The position numbers and the translations under genes were made by a program. The notes beneath the pieces were generated by a model, which saw only the letters and a program-made list of their open reading frames with translations, did no database searches and was not told the origin of the DNA. A DNA stretch of 64,000 nt, taken from Paenibacillus sp. 32352. Lineage in GTDB: Bacteria; Bacillota; Bacilli; Paenibacillales; NBRC-103111. The DNA is taken from NCBI RefSeq assembly GCF_002042965.1, contig NZ_MZNT01000007.1, forward strand, positions 186,001 to 250,000. The letters are read 5' to 3'. This document shows, in pieces, positions 29,401 through 37,522 of this stretch (positions are counted from its first letter, which is position 1; each line of letters opens with the position of its first letter).

Positions 29401-31355
29401 TCCAGAGTCGTAACTTCGTATACTTGTCCGCCCCGGCCGCCTTTGGCGTACATCGCTGCCCCTTCGGCACCAGGGAAGGCCGGAACCCGAGCTACGGCAT
29501 TCGGATCCACAGTTACACGAATGGACTGGACGGCACTCGCATTGCCCGCTTTATCGAAATAGCGGTACTGAATGACGTTATCGCCTTGCCCACCGACTTC
29601 AAATTCAGCGGCATATGCTTTCCATTCCCCCTCATTCACCCGGTATTGAACCCTGCCTTCTTCCGGGAGCTCCCCATTTTGCTCCAAATAGATGAGCACA
29701 GGCTTGGTATAGGCTCCGTTCTGCCCGTCCGGCATGGCAGGTGCCGCAAATGCCTTTAAATCAGGAAACATGCCCGGAATAATAACGGATTGGGTCGGGT
29801 CCCAGCCATCAAACATCCGGGGAATCGTCAGCTCACTCGCTTCCTGCGCCGACATTTGGGTTCCCATGACCCTGGTGGCAGGACTTGCTCCCGGACCGCT
29901 GCTGTTGTATTCCGTGAACGAATACGGATCGACTTGCATCGTGGTCCAGCCGGCTGGATCAATATGATCATCCATATAGGTATTGATAAACCGCACAATC
30001 GGCTTATCCTGCCATGGTCTGCCCAGAAAATGCTTTCCTTGTGTGCTGCTGTCCTTCAACAACCGGGAGTTTATAAACACAAGCCCCGGATCGGTTTCAT
30101 TCTTAGTCGCCGCTGCCGTCAAGACTCCGCCGCTGTCCGACTTGTTAATACTGACAGCGTCTACATGATCGAATACGGCAGCGCTTGCCGGGCCATAAAT
30201 AAAGTCAGTGCGTCCGACAATCGTGCTGTTGCGGTAATATTGCCTGCCGATTCGGGGGCTTTCAGCCCGAATGCCCGCATACAGCGTATCCTGGTAACCA
30301 AGGAGCTGAACATTTTCCAGCACCGCTTGATCGGCTTGGACAGCCAGCGCAACGGCTTGACCGTCGGAAGGCTTGGCGCTATTTTCAATCGTCAGATTCG
30401 TGGCCGAGAAATGATCCCCTTGGACTATGACTGTCGCTGCGGAGATTGCCTGATTCGGGTTCGTCGCATTCGATTTGTTGCTTGTAATCTTGGATTGTCC
30501 GGTTCCTTCCCCTACCAGGCTGACATAAGGCGGCGTAATAACGACATTTTCGGTGTATGTCCCCTTCTTAATAAAGACGACGGTACGCTTCGTGTTCTTA
30601 GGGTCGATAGAAGCAATCGCGTCCTTGACATTGGTAAAATCGCCGCTACCATCCTGCGCTACCGAAATCACTTTGGCCGGAGACACAGCAATCTCTTTCG
30701 CCGGCTGGCTTTCCCCTTTATCATTGGAGGCCGTTACAATATAATAGTAGGTTTCTCCATTGCGAATGGAGGAGGCATCTCCTTCAATAACCTTATCCTT
30801 AAAGGTTGGAGAAGTCAGGTTGGCAGCTATCGTCGTATAAGGTCCACCGCTGGTGCTGCTTCTTTTGAGGCTGTAGCCGACCGCTCCGGTCACTTTGGAC
30901 CAAGACAATTCTACACTGCCGTTATATGCCGTTGCTGCAAAATCCCCTGGCGGCTCCGGAGCACCGGCAATCGGCGCATAAGGCGATGCCTTCACCTGAT
31001 TGGAAATCATACTTTCCGCGGAACCGTTAGTTGCCGTGACCACATAAAAATAGACAAGGCCGTTCTTTACAGTCAGATCCGTGAAGCTTGTTGCTGTGTA
31101 GTTGCTTTGGATGATGTCATAGGGCCCCCCGTTCACCGTACTGCGCTTGACTTGATAAGCTGCGGCACCCGGAACGGCATCCCATGATAATGCAACCTTG
31201 TTATTGCCGGGTATTGCTTGAAGCGCCTTCGGCTGTTCCAAGGGCGGAACAGCTTGTACGGCTGCCAGCGCTTCCGAAGGACCGGTAAAAAAGCTGATCG
31301 GCATAAGATTCAAGCTGAGCAAAAGGCACAGCCCTACTCGCAGGGCATGCTTCAT
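26433..31355 (-). CDS. Secreted multidomain pectin methylesterase - pectate lyase
   Basis: A 1640-residue exported protein with GGGAGG before ATG 31355. After a signal peptide (about 1-32) come two fibronectin-III-like domains (about 35-225). A CE8 pectin methylesterase domain follows (about 230-520; GYQDTLY at about 352, GRTDFIYGPA, LGRPW), then an Ig-like linker and a PL1-type pectate lyase (about 628-1000; Arg of SHNSRNPRF at about 820). Next are a calcium-loop element (DSDHDGIPDDWE), a DUF1349-like beta-sandwich (about 1187-1330), more Ig-like modules and a C-terminal domain ending in YKLKVFVWD. The two activities act in sequence: removal of methyl groups exposes polygalacturonate for the lyase. 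It lies between an unknown LamG-like protein and an SLH protein. Confidence 0.9.
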   Translation of the reverse strand: MKHALRVGLCLLLSLNLMPISFFTGPSEALAAVQAVPPLEQPKALQAIPGNNKVALSWDAVPGAAAYQVKRSTVNGGPYDIIQSNYTATSFTDLTVKNGLVYFYVVTATNGSAESMISNQVKASPYAPIAGAPEPPGDFAATAYNGSVELSWSKVTGAVGYSLKRSSTSGGPYTTIAANLTSPTFKDKVIEGDASSIRNGETYYYIVTASNDKGESQPAKEIAVSPAKVISVAQDGSGDFTNVKDAIASIDPKNTKRTVVFIKKGTYTENVVITPPYVSLVGEGTGQSKITSNKSNATNPNQAISAATVIVQGDHFSATNLTIENSAKPSDGQAVALAVQADQAVLENVQLLGYQDTLYAGIRAESPRIGRQYYRNSTIVGRTDFIYGPASAAVFDHVDAVSINKSDSGGVLTAAATKNETDPGLVFINSRLLKDSSTQGKHFLGRPWQDKPIVRFINTYMDDHIDPAGWTTMQVDPYSFTEYNSSGPGASPATRVMGTQMSAQEASELTIPRMFDGWDPTQSVIIPGMFPDLKAFAAPAMPDGQNGAYTKPVLIYLEQNGELPEEGRVQYRVNEGEWKAYAAEFEVGGQGDNVIQYRYFDKAGNASAVQSIRVTVDPNAVARVPAFPGAEGAAMYAKGGRGGQVYEVTTLEDYDTKAGEAPIPGSLRDAVSAGNRTVVFRVSGTIHLKRELDITVGNITIAGQTAPGDGIAVSGYMVKFGNNNVGTDQIIRYIRFRNGINVLSDTADITGNNIIIDHCSFSWSSDETFSVKNRKNFTVQWSIISDSLNLSIHGKGAHGYGGIWGGTNATYHHNLLASHNSRNPRFDRQTDPDNYPTKIDYRNNVVYNWGNNSAYGGEQAVGINMINNYYKPGPSTFDGVKSRIVAPSGEANSGTWYIDGNVVEGAPDVSANNWVTNSQGQWKAINPQGPIVRKYKPILIPDATDPIGGPVTTDTAEAAYEKVLESAGASLPKRDSLDARIVDDVRNGTGRIINTIQSDGGLPELLPAAPPLDSDHDGIPDDWEVAHGLNPANGSDGAGLDANGYTYLENYINSLVVPVTPNPIVQTTGIRMHQAFKEGDIITLGAEASAESGVAQVIFYSGSQEIGRVQNAPFTLEWKQAPKGEHYIYSKAIDNTGRMTLSSVIIIYVNGAGEITPWVSSDIGSVTIEGSASQVGNDFSVKGAGVIGGSTDSFHYTYQPVEGNFEMIAYVDFDSEIDDLTKSGLMVRASLADNAPAAAIFLTPDTDENAPTGRKALFMNRLAAGAKYSSKAAASSSLKAPFWLKLVRTDNTITGYVSTDRVNWGIVNSAVLELEDQAYIGMAVDAPKSTSNSDYLAAAKFNDVQLHRSAKFLLHNPSTAAVEIPSYTVEGTMVDGANLDISLNGTTVIQSVYHEAGSLFSHDLQLTEGLNTITISVHSEASGDVINSKTISVTYNKSAIVFQPTSTVPAVVHVPAYELSVTANRGAAAVVSLNGSVLMENVTITPGIPLHIPLTLQEGANDIVITGKDEYGNTGTSTFRMTYNPNWGSGMFTIQKTELHDLGGNLIYSLNGVRDVMVKATLASNSKVSQNGVVVIALFDSQDRMTRYALTEQTISGGATTQASALLRLPENVSEGYKLKVFVWDQTSSRNVISNVVSIP

Positions 31356-31406
31356 ATCGTAACCTCCCTGAATTTTACATAGAAGAACATCACTTCACCC
31401 ATGCTG

Positions 31407-33875
31407 TTAATCCAGCTCCATAACGCCCGAATAAGGCTTCATACCCGTCAGGCTATCCCATACGAATGCTTTGACTTTATAGCCGCTCGTTTGGGAAGGC
31501 AGTCGGAAGCCGGCCTGCAATGTTTTGGTTTGTCCCGGTTCAATGTCGGCATCTACGCTGGAGTAATCGACCATTGCATTATGGCTATCGTAAAGCACAA
31601 ACCATAACGTGACATGCTTCAGGGTGGCGGTAGGGTTCGAGATCTGCTTTCGAGCCAGCACATCCTCGGACGGCTTAACGGTATCGATGAATTTGCCGTC
31701 GAGAGTGACCGTTTCCAGCTCCCCGATCCAATACTCGTAGTTAATGACAAAGTTAACCGTGCTTAGGTTGCCTGCAATATCTGCTGCGGACACTTCAATG
31801 GTGTTAGCGCCCTCCATTAGCTTAAGCGGGTATGTAAACGGCACATTCCCTGCCTGGGCAATAGAGTCCGCCACAACGGCACCGTTTAATTTTATAGTCA
31901 CAAGTGCATCTTTATTTATAGATCCGCGCAGCGCATACTCGGCATCTCTAACCCATGGCGGCGGTACATCGATACGGAATTCCGGCGAAACCTGGTCATA
32001 ATGGACAACCGCAGAAACCCTATCGAATAACGTGGCATTCGGCCGCTGCGCATACACCTCGATCAGATTCGCGCCCGGCACCAGCTTTATATCAACCTTG
32101 TACTGATCTTGGGTCAAAAGGCTGCTGTATACAGGCATTTTGTTCTGATATACCGATAAAGTGACGGAACCGGCGTAGACGCTGCTATAAACAGAGGAAG
32201 CTACCGTTCCGGAATACACGTTGGATGCAACGGTTCCGGAGATGGTATAGCTTGGAACATTCGTATAGGCCTTCACCGGGTCCAGCTTCAAATCCGTCGG
32301 TACCCGTTCTGCGAACACGAAGTAGCCGGCGTTTTTGCCGCTGTTGTATTCGGTATAATTGTTCCACGGCATTTTAACCTCATCTTTAACCCCGTATAGC
32401 TTTTTATAGATTTTAAACGTGTACGAAAGGGCCGGATCCGCTAACTGGATAACCTCCCCCGTATCGGTCCACCCCTCGCCTTCTTTCAACCAATTAGGCA
32501 ATGTTTCCCGCTGATCCATAGCTACATAAACGGCCGTTTGGTCCCGAACGGAAAACGTCGCTATTTGCGGATAGGGGCCGCTGTATTTCATCGTGTCGAC
32601 GTGGGTTTTGATCCAATCCGCTTCACGGTATTTATCGGGTATCGAGACGATTTTGAGTGGGGAGGCCCTGTCGGCAAACGGTTCATCTCCCGGATGTAAG
32701 CCTGATTGGACAGACCATCGGTGAGCATTATAATTTTCATAAGCAAGAACCTTGTCAAAAATGCTGTCTTCAGGAGTTGCTACGGGAGTGACCTCATAGG
32801 CTATCGCCTCAAATTGCGTGATCTCTCCTTCAATATCCACCTTGGCAACCTCATCCCTCGTTATGGCTGAGACACCGATAATATAGGGTTTTCCAAGCGT
32901 TATCTTGACGGCTTTGTTCAAAGTATAATCCCATTCGTTCGATGCGGAAGGCGATGCCAGGAACGGATAGCTCGTCGGAGTGCCGGTATACGTGGAGGTT
33001 GTATACCACGGATCTTCTTCCCTGGCTTTAATTTTGATGGAATATTTGGTTGCGGCCGTGTCAGGATAGATCCACATGGCAATGGATTGATTGTTGCGTC
33101 CTACCCAATAAGCGATTTGCGGGGCGTCCGGCGCTTTGATCGGAGTATGAGTGACCTTGACGCTTCGAATATAGACCTCGCCATCGCCAGCAGGAGTTCC
33201 GATCACCAGCTTTTTAAAATTAAATGCGTTCGCATTTTTCTCATCGTTCGCCGAAAATAGGTTTGCCTTTTCCCTCGCTCGAATCGGTACGCCGTCCAGC
33301 CACAGACTAAACCGTTTGTTCTGAGTATTGACCTCCAGCTTCATCGTATGCCATTGGTTCAGCTGGTACGAGGCTTTCAAATCAGCCGGAGCGGTATCCG
33401 TCCAATAGACGGCTCCCTTCCCCGGGTCCAGACCCCCGATGACCAAATACTTGCTGCTTGTACCGACTCCGGAGTTATACAGCTGCAGCAGCTGATCCTG
33501 CTTCTTGGAAGTGCCGGGCTGCATAAAGGTGATTTCAGCTCTGATGGTTCCGGTCTTGCTCTCACCAAACGTCTTGCTGATCAGAAAGGGGCTTTCTCCG
33601 GCATGATTGACGGACAGATGAAGCGCTTTTTGCTTCGTCATAGGCTCCTCTTCAATCACGGCATCGCTCGATGCGCCTGCAGGAAGCGCAGAATAATCGA
33701 ATCCCAGCTGGTTGGCAGGGATCCCTTCCAAAGCGGCCGAGAAATCTTCTTCCAGGAGAGTAACCTCTCCATCATTGACTGCGGCTGCGGCAGTCTGCTT
33801 CGGCGCAAACACTCCTGCCGCTAACGGCTGAAGAAGTAAAGCGCAGCATAACAGCTTTGATATCCATGCGCGCAA
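31407..33875 (-). CDS. Secreted multidomain protein of the pectinolytic operon, function unknown
   Basis: An 822-residue exported protein. The start is TTG at 33875, 10 bases after GGAGG. A signal peptide of about 32 residues is followed by a LamG/concanavalin-like domain (about 36-245; TIRAEITFMQPGTSKKQDQL, WHTMKLEVNTQNKRFSLWLD) and a fibronectin-III-like part. A domain of about 200 residues without a known match comes next, then a Ser/Val/Tyr-rich repeat stretch (about 545-580), Ig-like modules and a C-terminal domain ending in YKVKAFVWD that is shared with the neighbouring esterase-lyase. No catalytic motif is recognised. It is the first gene of the operon, with a CcpA-type operator just upstream, and may bind pectin or rhamnogalacturonan. 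Confidence 0.7.
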   Translation of the reverse strand: MRAWISKLLCCALLLQPLAAGVFAPKQTAAAAVNDGEVTLLEEDFSAALEGIPANQLGFDYSALPAGASSDAVIEEEPMTKQKALHLSVNHAGESPFLISKTFGESKTGTIRAEITFMQPGTSKKQDQLLQLYNSGVGTSSKYLVIGGLDPGKGAVYWTDTAPADLKASYQLNQWHTMKLEVNTQNKRFSLWLDGVPIRAREKANLFSANDEKNANAFNFKKLVIGTPAGDGEVYIRSVKVTHTPIKAPDAPQIAYWVGRNNQSIAMWIYPDTAATKYSIKIKAREEDPWYTTSTYTGTPTSYPFLASPSASNEWDYTLNKAVKITLGKPYIIGVSAITRDEVAKVDIEGEITQFEAIAYEVTPVATPEDSIFDKVLAYENYNAHRWSVQSGLHPGDEPFADRASPLKIVSIPDKYREADWIKTHVDTMKYSGPYPQIATFSVRDQTAVYVAMDQRETLPNWLKEGEGWTDTGEVIQLADPALSYTFKIYKKLYGVKDEVKMPWNNYTEYNSGKNAGYFVFAERVPTDLKLDPVKAYTNVPSYTISGTVASNVYSGTVASSVYSSVYAGSVTLSVYQNKMPVYSSLLTQDQYKVDIKLVPGANLIEVYAQRPNATLFDRVSAVVHYDQVSPEFRIDVPPPWVRDAEYALRGSINKDALVTIKLNGAVVADSIAQAGNVPFTYPLKLMEGANTIEVSAADIAGNLSTVNFVINYEYWIGELETVTLDGKFIDTVKPSEDVLARKQISNPTATLKHVTLWFVLYDSHNAMVDYSSVDADIEPGQTKTLQAGFRLPSQTSGYKVKAFVWDSLTGMKPYSGVMELD

Positions 33876-33910
33876 AATGGGTACACCTCCAAAATCTTAA
33901 AATACTTCAT

Positions 33911-33930
33911 TTATGTAAACGATTACATAA
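33911..33930. promoter_or_regulatory. CcpA/LacI-type operator upstream of the pectinolytic operon
   Basis: TTATGTAAACGATTACATAA is a perfect inverted repeat with 8-base arms around ACGA. Its core 33914-33927 fits the catabolite-responsive element consensus TGNAANCGNWNNCA at every fixed position. It lies 36 bases before the TTG start at 33875, so a bound repressor would block transcription. A local LacI-type regulator is also possible. Confidence 0.65.
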
Positions 33931-34062
33931 CAGGGATAAACAAGGCCTCCTTTCATTAGCTCCTTAAAAACAGCCGTTTCATGATGATCATAATCCAAAA
34001 CTTTCATTCCATAGTAGGCTGAGTCTTTCATTTTCATAGGGAAATACGATCACCCTAACACG

Positions 34063-34097
34063 AAAAAGGCCGAGCACCCGAAGGCCGCATCGGCTTT
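34063..34097 (-). terminator. Terminator of the yra-type operon
   Basis: On the minus strand GCCGA and TCGGC form the base of a GC-rich hairpin followed by CCTTTTTC. It lies about 25 bases past the stop of the last gene (34121). Confidence 0.6.
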
Positions 34098-34120
34098 AGT
34101 TGATCTATATTCCATTCGTC

Positions 34121-34423
34121 TTATCCCAATGATGGAACCTTCAAGGCTGTCTGAATGTTTTGCAGATCCAGACGGACTTGTTCATTAAGGAGATGAGGGT
34201 GATACAGCCCTTTCCCGATCAAATAATCCGAAATTTTCTCATGGGTGTCGATAGCGTCCTCTAATTGCCGGGTTAAGATTGTCTTGATTTCAGGCGATAC
34301 ACATTCAGTTACGGCCATCGCGTAGTTACGGACACCGCTTTTGGCGGTATTCAGAAAGTCCATGGCGACCACTTCATCCGTTAAATGAGTCATGCCTGTT
34401 AAATATTCCAGCACAGGATTCAT
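34121..34423 (-). CDS. yraD: CotF-like spore coat protein (YraD-type)
   Basis: A 100-residue helical protein of the CotF/ferritin-like coat family (PF07875 type): EVVAMDFLNTAKSGVRNYAM, then ECVSPEIKTILTRQLEDAID and HEKISDYLIGKGLYHP. B. subtilis YraD is about the same length and lies in the same gene order. It overlaps the preceding small gene by four bases (34420-34423). It is probably made in the mother cell and placed on the spore coat. It is the last gene of a five-gene operon. Confidence 0.8.
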   Translation of the reverse strand: MNPVLEYLTGMTHLTDEVVAMDFLNTAKSGVRNYAMAVTECVSPEIKTILTRQLEDAIDTHEKISDYLIGKGLYHPHLLNEQVRLDLQNIQTALKVPSLG

Positions 34424-34626
34424 TGCAGCGCCTCCTTGCTGTTGTTTAATATAGCTTCAAGCTCCTGAAGATGCCTCGTAGTCGTGGCGACATCTTGCTG
34501 CAAAATGGTTCCAAGCTGCGGGTCTGAGACCAGGGCTTGCATCATTTTTGATTTGGTCAGGCAGACGGTTTTGAATGCAGCAATTTCGTGAACCTCCAAG
34601 GTTTCATGTAATGCATAGGGCTTCAT
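34420..34626 (-). CDS. yraE: Small coat-associated protein (YraE-type)
   Basis: A 68-residue helical protein: HETLEVHEIAAFKTVCLTKS followed by KMMQALVSDPQLGTILQQDV. It is the N-terminal-like partner of the CotF-type protein encoded next and overlaps it by ATGA. It is a clear paralogue of the 81-residue protein encoded at 36185-36430 ([20 protein letters not shown]). Together each small gene and its partner resemble one CotF protein split in two. Confidence 0.75.
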   Translation of the reverse strand: MKPYALHETLEVHEIAAFKTVCLTKSKMMQALVSDPQLGTILQQDVATTTRHLQELEAILNNSKEALQ

Positions 34627-34653
34627 GCTTGATTCACTCCCCGTTCCAGGATC

Positions 34654-35790
34654 TCATGGCTTCAATATGACTTTAATGCAGTTGTCGGTTTTGGTATCGA
34701 ACAGCTCATATCCGCGCTTGGCGTCGCTTAACGGAATTACATGGGTAATAATGTCTCCCGCATTGATTTTGCCTGTCGTAATCAGCTCATACATATAGGG
34801 CATATAGTGAATGACCGGTGCTTGCCCGGAGCGGATATTCACGTTACGCTGCATAATATCTCCGAGAGGAAAGCCATTGTATCTCCCGCCATAGACGCCG
34901 GTGATTTGGATGGTACCTCCTTTGCGCACCGCTTGGGAAGCAATCACGAGCGCACTCATCGTGCCGCCCTGGAGCTTAAGACCGCTGGCCAAAAATTCGA
35001 GGTCGCTCATTTTTCCGTCCATCCCTACAGCGTCAATAACGACATCCGCACCGCCTTTGGTGATCTCCTTGAGATAGCTGCCCACGTTTTGCTGCTGCTC
35101 GAAGTTGACGGTTTCCACATGATTCGTCCGTTTTGCATGCTGCAAGCGGTAATCGACATAATCGACCGCAATGACCCGCTTGGCTCCTTTAAACCAGCAA
35201 AACTTTTGAGCCAGCAGCCCTACCGGACCACAGCCCAGCACGATGACGGTGTCCCCGTCCTTGACTCCGGCATTGTCAACGCTCCAATACGCTGTTGTCA
35301 TTGCATCGGCAACCAAGCACAAGTTCTCATCCGGCAGTTCATTATTCTCCGGAATTTTAAAATGAGTGAAATTGGCAAAAGGAACCCTTAAATATTCCGC
35401 TTGACCGCCCGGATAACCGCCCGTAGTTCCCGAATATCCGAAGTAAGCCCCCATGTCCCCGTGTTCATTGGCATTATCGCATTGGCTTTCCAGCTGGTTT
35501 TTACAATAAAAACACTCGCCGCATGCAATCGTAAACGGGATGATGACTCTGTCGCCCTTCTTCAGCTTCGTAACCTCTGGGCCGACTTCTTCCACAATAC
35601 CCATCGGCTCATGACCAATGATATAATTTTCCTGTAAATTGGGAATCATTCCATGAATAAGATGCAGGTCGGAGCCGCATATCGCAGTAGAGGTCAATTT
35701 GACGATCATATCGTCCGGCTTTTCAATCTTTGGATCCGGGACCTCCTTAACGGCGACGTTTTTGATACCTTGATACGTTACCGCCTTCAT
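34654..35790 (-). CDS. adhB: Zinc-dependent alcohol dehydrogenase (AdhB-type)
   Basis: A 378-residue medium-chain dehydrogenase, the same length as B. subtilis AdhB. Catalytic zinc ligands are in [11 protein letters not shown] and [12 protein letters not shown]; the four Cys of the structural zinc are in [17 protein letters not shown]. The Rossmann motif is [14 protein letters not shown]. It resembles the glutathione-independent formaldehyde dehydrogenase branch and should oxidise an alcohol or aldehyde with NAD(P). It overlaps the preceding CotF-like gene by ATGA (35787-35790), so all genes are translationally linked. Why a dehydrogenase sits between coat genes is not known. Confidence 0.88.
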   Translation of the reverse strand: MKAVTYQGIKNVAVKEVPDPKIEKPDDMIVKLTSTAICGSDLHLIHGMIPNLQENYIIGHEPMGIVEEVGPEVTKLKKGDRVIIPFTIACGECFYCKNQLESQCDNANEHGDMGAYFGYSGTTGGYPGGQAEYLRVPFANFTHFKIPENNELPDENLCLVADAMTTAYWSVDNAGVKDGDTVIVLGCGPVGLLAQKFCWFKGAKRVIAVDYVDYRLQHAKRTNHVETVNFEQQQNVGSYLKEITKGGADVVIDAVGMDGKMSDLEFLASGLKLQGGTMSALVIASQAVRKGGTIQITGVYGGRYNGFPLGDIMQRNVNIRSGQAPVIHYMPYMYELITTGKINAGDIITHVIPLSDAKRGYELFDTKTDNCIKVILKP

Positions 35791-36188
35791 GCGTGTCTAC
35801 CTCCCATATGCTCATCCGGTGTACGGTCGAACATCCCCTTGCGGGACGTATCCTCCGGGAATAAGTTCATTTGAGAAATCATTTCCGTGTTTTTGGCGGC
35901 CAGCTGATCCAATTGATATTGCTCCTTCAGCCCATACGGATGGAACCATTTCTTACGAAGCATGAGCTCCGTGATTTCCTGATGAAGAGCAATCCCCTGC
36001 CTCAGCTGCTTCCGCAAAAGGGCCCTGACATCTGGAGATACCGTTTCCGTCAAGGCGATGGCCGTATTCCGGACTCCTTCTTTGGCACGCATAAGAAAAT
36101 CCATAGCAAACGTCATATCCGCCATTTCCGGCATATGAAGCGAGTTGATCGGGTCAAGATAATCATGATTCATTGGATTCACCCTCAA
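35787..36188 (-). CDS. yraF: CotF-like spore coat protein (YraF-type)
   Basis: A 133-residue helical protein of the CotF family: [20 protein letters not shown], then [20 protein letters not shown] and [16 protein letters not shown]. It is a paralogue of the 100-residue protein at 34121-34423, with an extra C-terminal tail of about 30 residues. It overlaps both neighbours by four bases. It matches B. subtilis YraF in place and size. Confidence 0.8.
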   Translation of the reverse strand: MRVNPMNHDYLDPINSLHMPEMADMTFAMDFLMRAKEGVRNTAIALTETVSPDVRALLRKQLRQGIALHQEITELMLRKKWFHPYGLKEQYQLDQLAAKNTEMISQMNLFPEDTSRKGMFDRTPDEHMGGRHA

Positions 36189-36430
36189 TTCAGGATTGGA
36201 GTAGGTTTATTCTCGGGGACGGGTGCCTGAAATGGCGCTCTTTCATAAACTGCCATGAGCTCATCAATGGCAAGCTTCGTTTGTTCAACATCCTTCTGCA
36301 TGAGTGCTTTTAATTGCTGATCAAAAACTAGCCCCTGCATCAGTTTCGATTTGGCCAAGCATAGCGTTTTAAAATTTAGCGCTTCGTGCAGCTCCAATGC
36401 TTCATGAGGAGCTAATGTGGGTTGATCCAA
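36185..36430 (-). CDS. yraG: Small coat-associated protein (YraG-type)
   Basis: An 81-residue helical protein, first gene of the operon yraG-yraF-adhB-yraE-yraD. The start is TTG at 36430 with GGGAGG 10 bases upstream. Its core ([40 protein letters not shown]) repeats that of the small gene at 34420-34626; a Pro-rich tail follows. Expression during sporulation is expected from the coat-protein neighbours, but I could not assign a sporulation-sigma promoter with confidence. Confidence 0.75.
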   Translation of the reverse strand: MDQPTLAPHEALELHEALNFKTLCLAKSKLMQGLVFDQQLKALMQKDVEQTKLAIDELMAVYERAPFQAPVPENKPTPILN

Positions 36431-36511
36431 GCTGATTCGGCCTCCCTGTAAATAATATGGTCAAAGTGTAGCATTTCCCGATACTTTTCTCTTAATTCAG
36501 GCACCTTAGGC

Positions 36512-36538
36512 AAAAAAAAGCCGCACCAATGGCGCGAC
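36512..36538 (-). terminator. Terminator of the ribose operon
   Basis: On the minus strand GTCGCGCC and GGTGCGGC pair over 8 bp around a 3-base loop and are followed by eight T (complement of 36512-36519). It lies about 50 bases past the rbsB stop. Confidence 0.85.
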
Positions 36539-36590
36539 TTCGTATTTAACCGGATTCAATCCTTTACTATTCTGCATCAAATCCAGCAGC

Positions 36591-37508
36591 TTACTCCTTA
36601 GTGACCAGCTTGAGCGGTGCCGGAATCGTCTTCTCTACCGTTTTGCCTTGCAGCACATCGAATGCGGCTTGAACCGACATTTGACCGATCAATTCAGGCT
36701 GCTGAGCAACGGTAGCAGTAAGCTTGCCAGCCTGGATCGACTTCAAAGCATCCTCATTGCCGTCGAACCCGATGACCGGAATGGATTTGCCGGAGCTTTG
36801 AATCGCTTCAATGGCCCCTAACGCCATTTCGTCATTGTGGGCAAATACGGCTTGCACATCCGGATTCGCTTGGAGCAGGTTTTCCATTACATTCAGGCCT
36901 TTAGTACGGTCAAAATCCGCCGTTTGCTTAGCGATAACCTTCAAGTCCTGATCCGCGATCTCGTGGAATCCCTTACCGCGCTCACGGGTAGCCGAAGCAC
37001 CGGCAACACCCTCCAGCTCAATTACCTTAGCTCCTTTGCCCAGCAGCTTTTCGATATATTCCGCCGCCATTTTACCACCTTTGACGTTATCCGAAGCAAC
37101 CAAAGCCTTCACATCGCCTTTATCCGAGGAACGGTCCAGTGTGATGACTGGGATGCCCAGACTGTTCGCGGATTGAACCACGGTCGAGATGGCAGCCGAG
37201 TCTGTTGGGTTAATCAACAGGACATTAACACCTTTTTGCATCAAATCGTCCACGTCATTGCATTGCTTGGCCGAATCGTTTTGCGCGTCGACGACAATCG
37301 TTTCGATGCCGTGCTTGTTGGCTTCAGCCACGACGCCGTCCTTTAAGGATACGAAGAACGGGTTATTCAAGGTCGATATGGAAAGTCCGATCTTGATATG
37401 CTTTAAATCCCCGCCGGTTTGCGGCTTAGCCCAGCTCGGCGGCTCCAAGGAGCAGCCCGTGGTTAAAATAAGCAGAAGCATGGTGATGACAATCGTTAGC
37501 TTTTTCAT
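36591..37508 (-). CDS. rbsB: D-ribose ABC transporter substrate-binding lipoprotein
   Basis: A 305-residue lipoprotein with lipobox LLILTTGC (Cys about 19). The periplasmic-binding-protein I fold is clear: IKIGLSISTLNNPFFVSLKD, GVNVLLINPTDSAAI, GIPVITLDRSSDKGDVKALV and PVIGFDGNEDALKSIQAGKL. It binds ribose outside the cell and delivers it to RbsC. It is the last gene of the operon rbsRKDACB, in the same gene order as in B. subtilis. Confidence 0.95.
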   Translation of the reverse strand: MKKLTIVITMLLLILTTGCSLEPPSWAKPQTGGDLKHIKIGLSISTLNNPFFVSLKDGVVAEANKHGIETIVVDAQNDSAKQCNDVDDLMQKGVNVLLINPTDSAAISTVVQSANSLGIPVITLDRSSDKGDVKALVASDNVKGGKMAAEYIEKLLGKGAKVIELEGVAGASATRERGKGFHEIADQDLKVIAKQTADFDRTKGLNVMENLLQANPDVQAVFAHNDEMALGAIEAIQSSGKSIPVIGFDGNEDALKSIQAGKLTATVAQQPELIGQMSVQAAFDVLQGKTVEKTIPAPLKLVTKE

Positions 37509-37522
37509 AAATCAATCTCCCC

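Noticed and set aside
29790..31187. 465-codon open frame on the plus strand opposite the pectinesterase-pectate lyase gene
   Set aside because: It is antisense to a clear enzyme domain, has no ribosome site and its translation is Arg/Ile-rich without motifs; it arises from codon bias of the real gene.
33897..33956. 19-codon frame (ATG 33956) just before the pectinolytic operon
   Set aside because: AAGGAG is only 3 bases from the ATG and the frame overlaps the operator; translation is unlikely.
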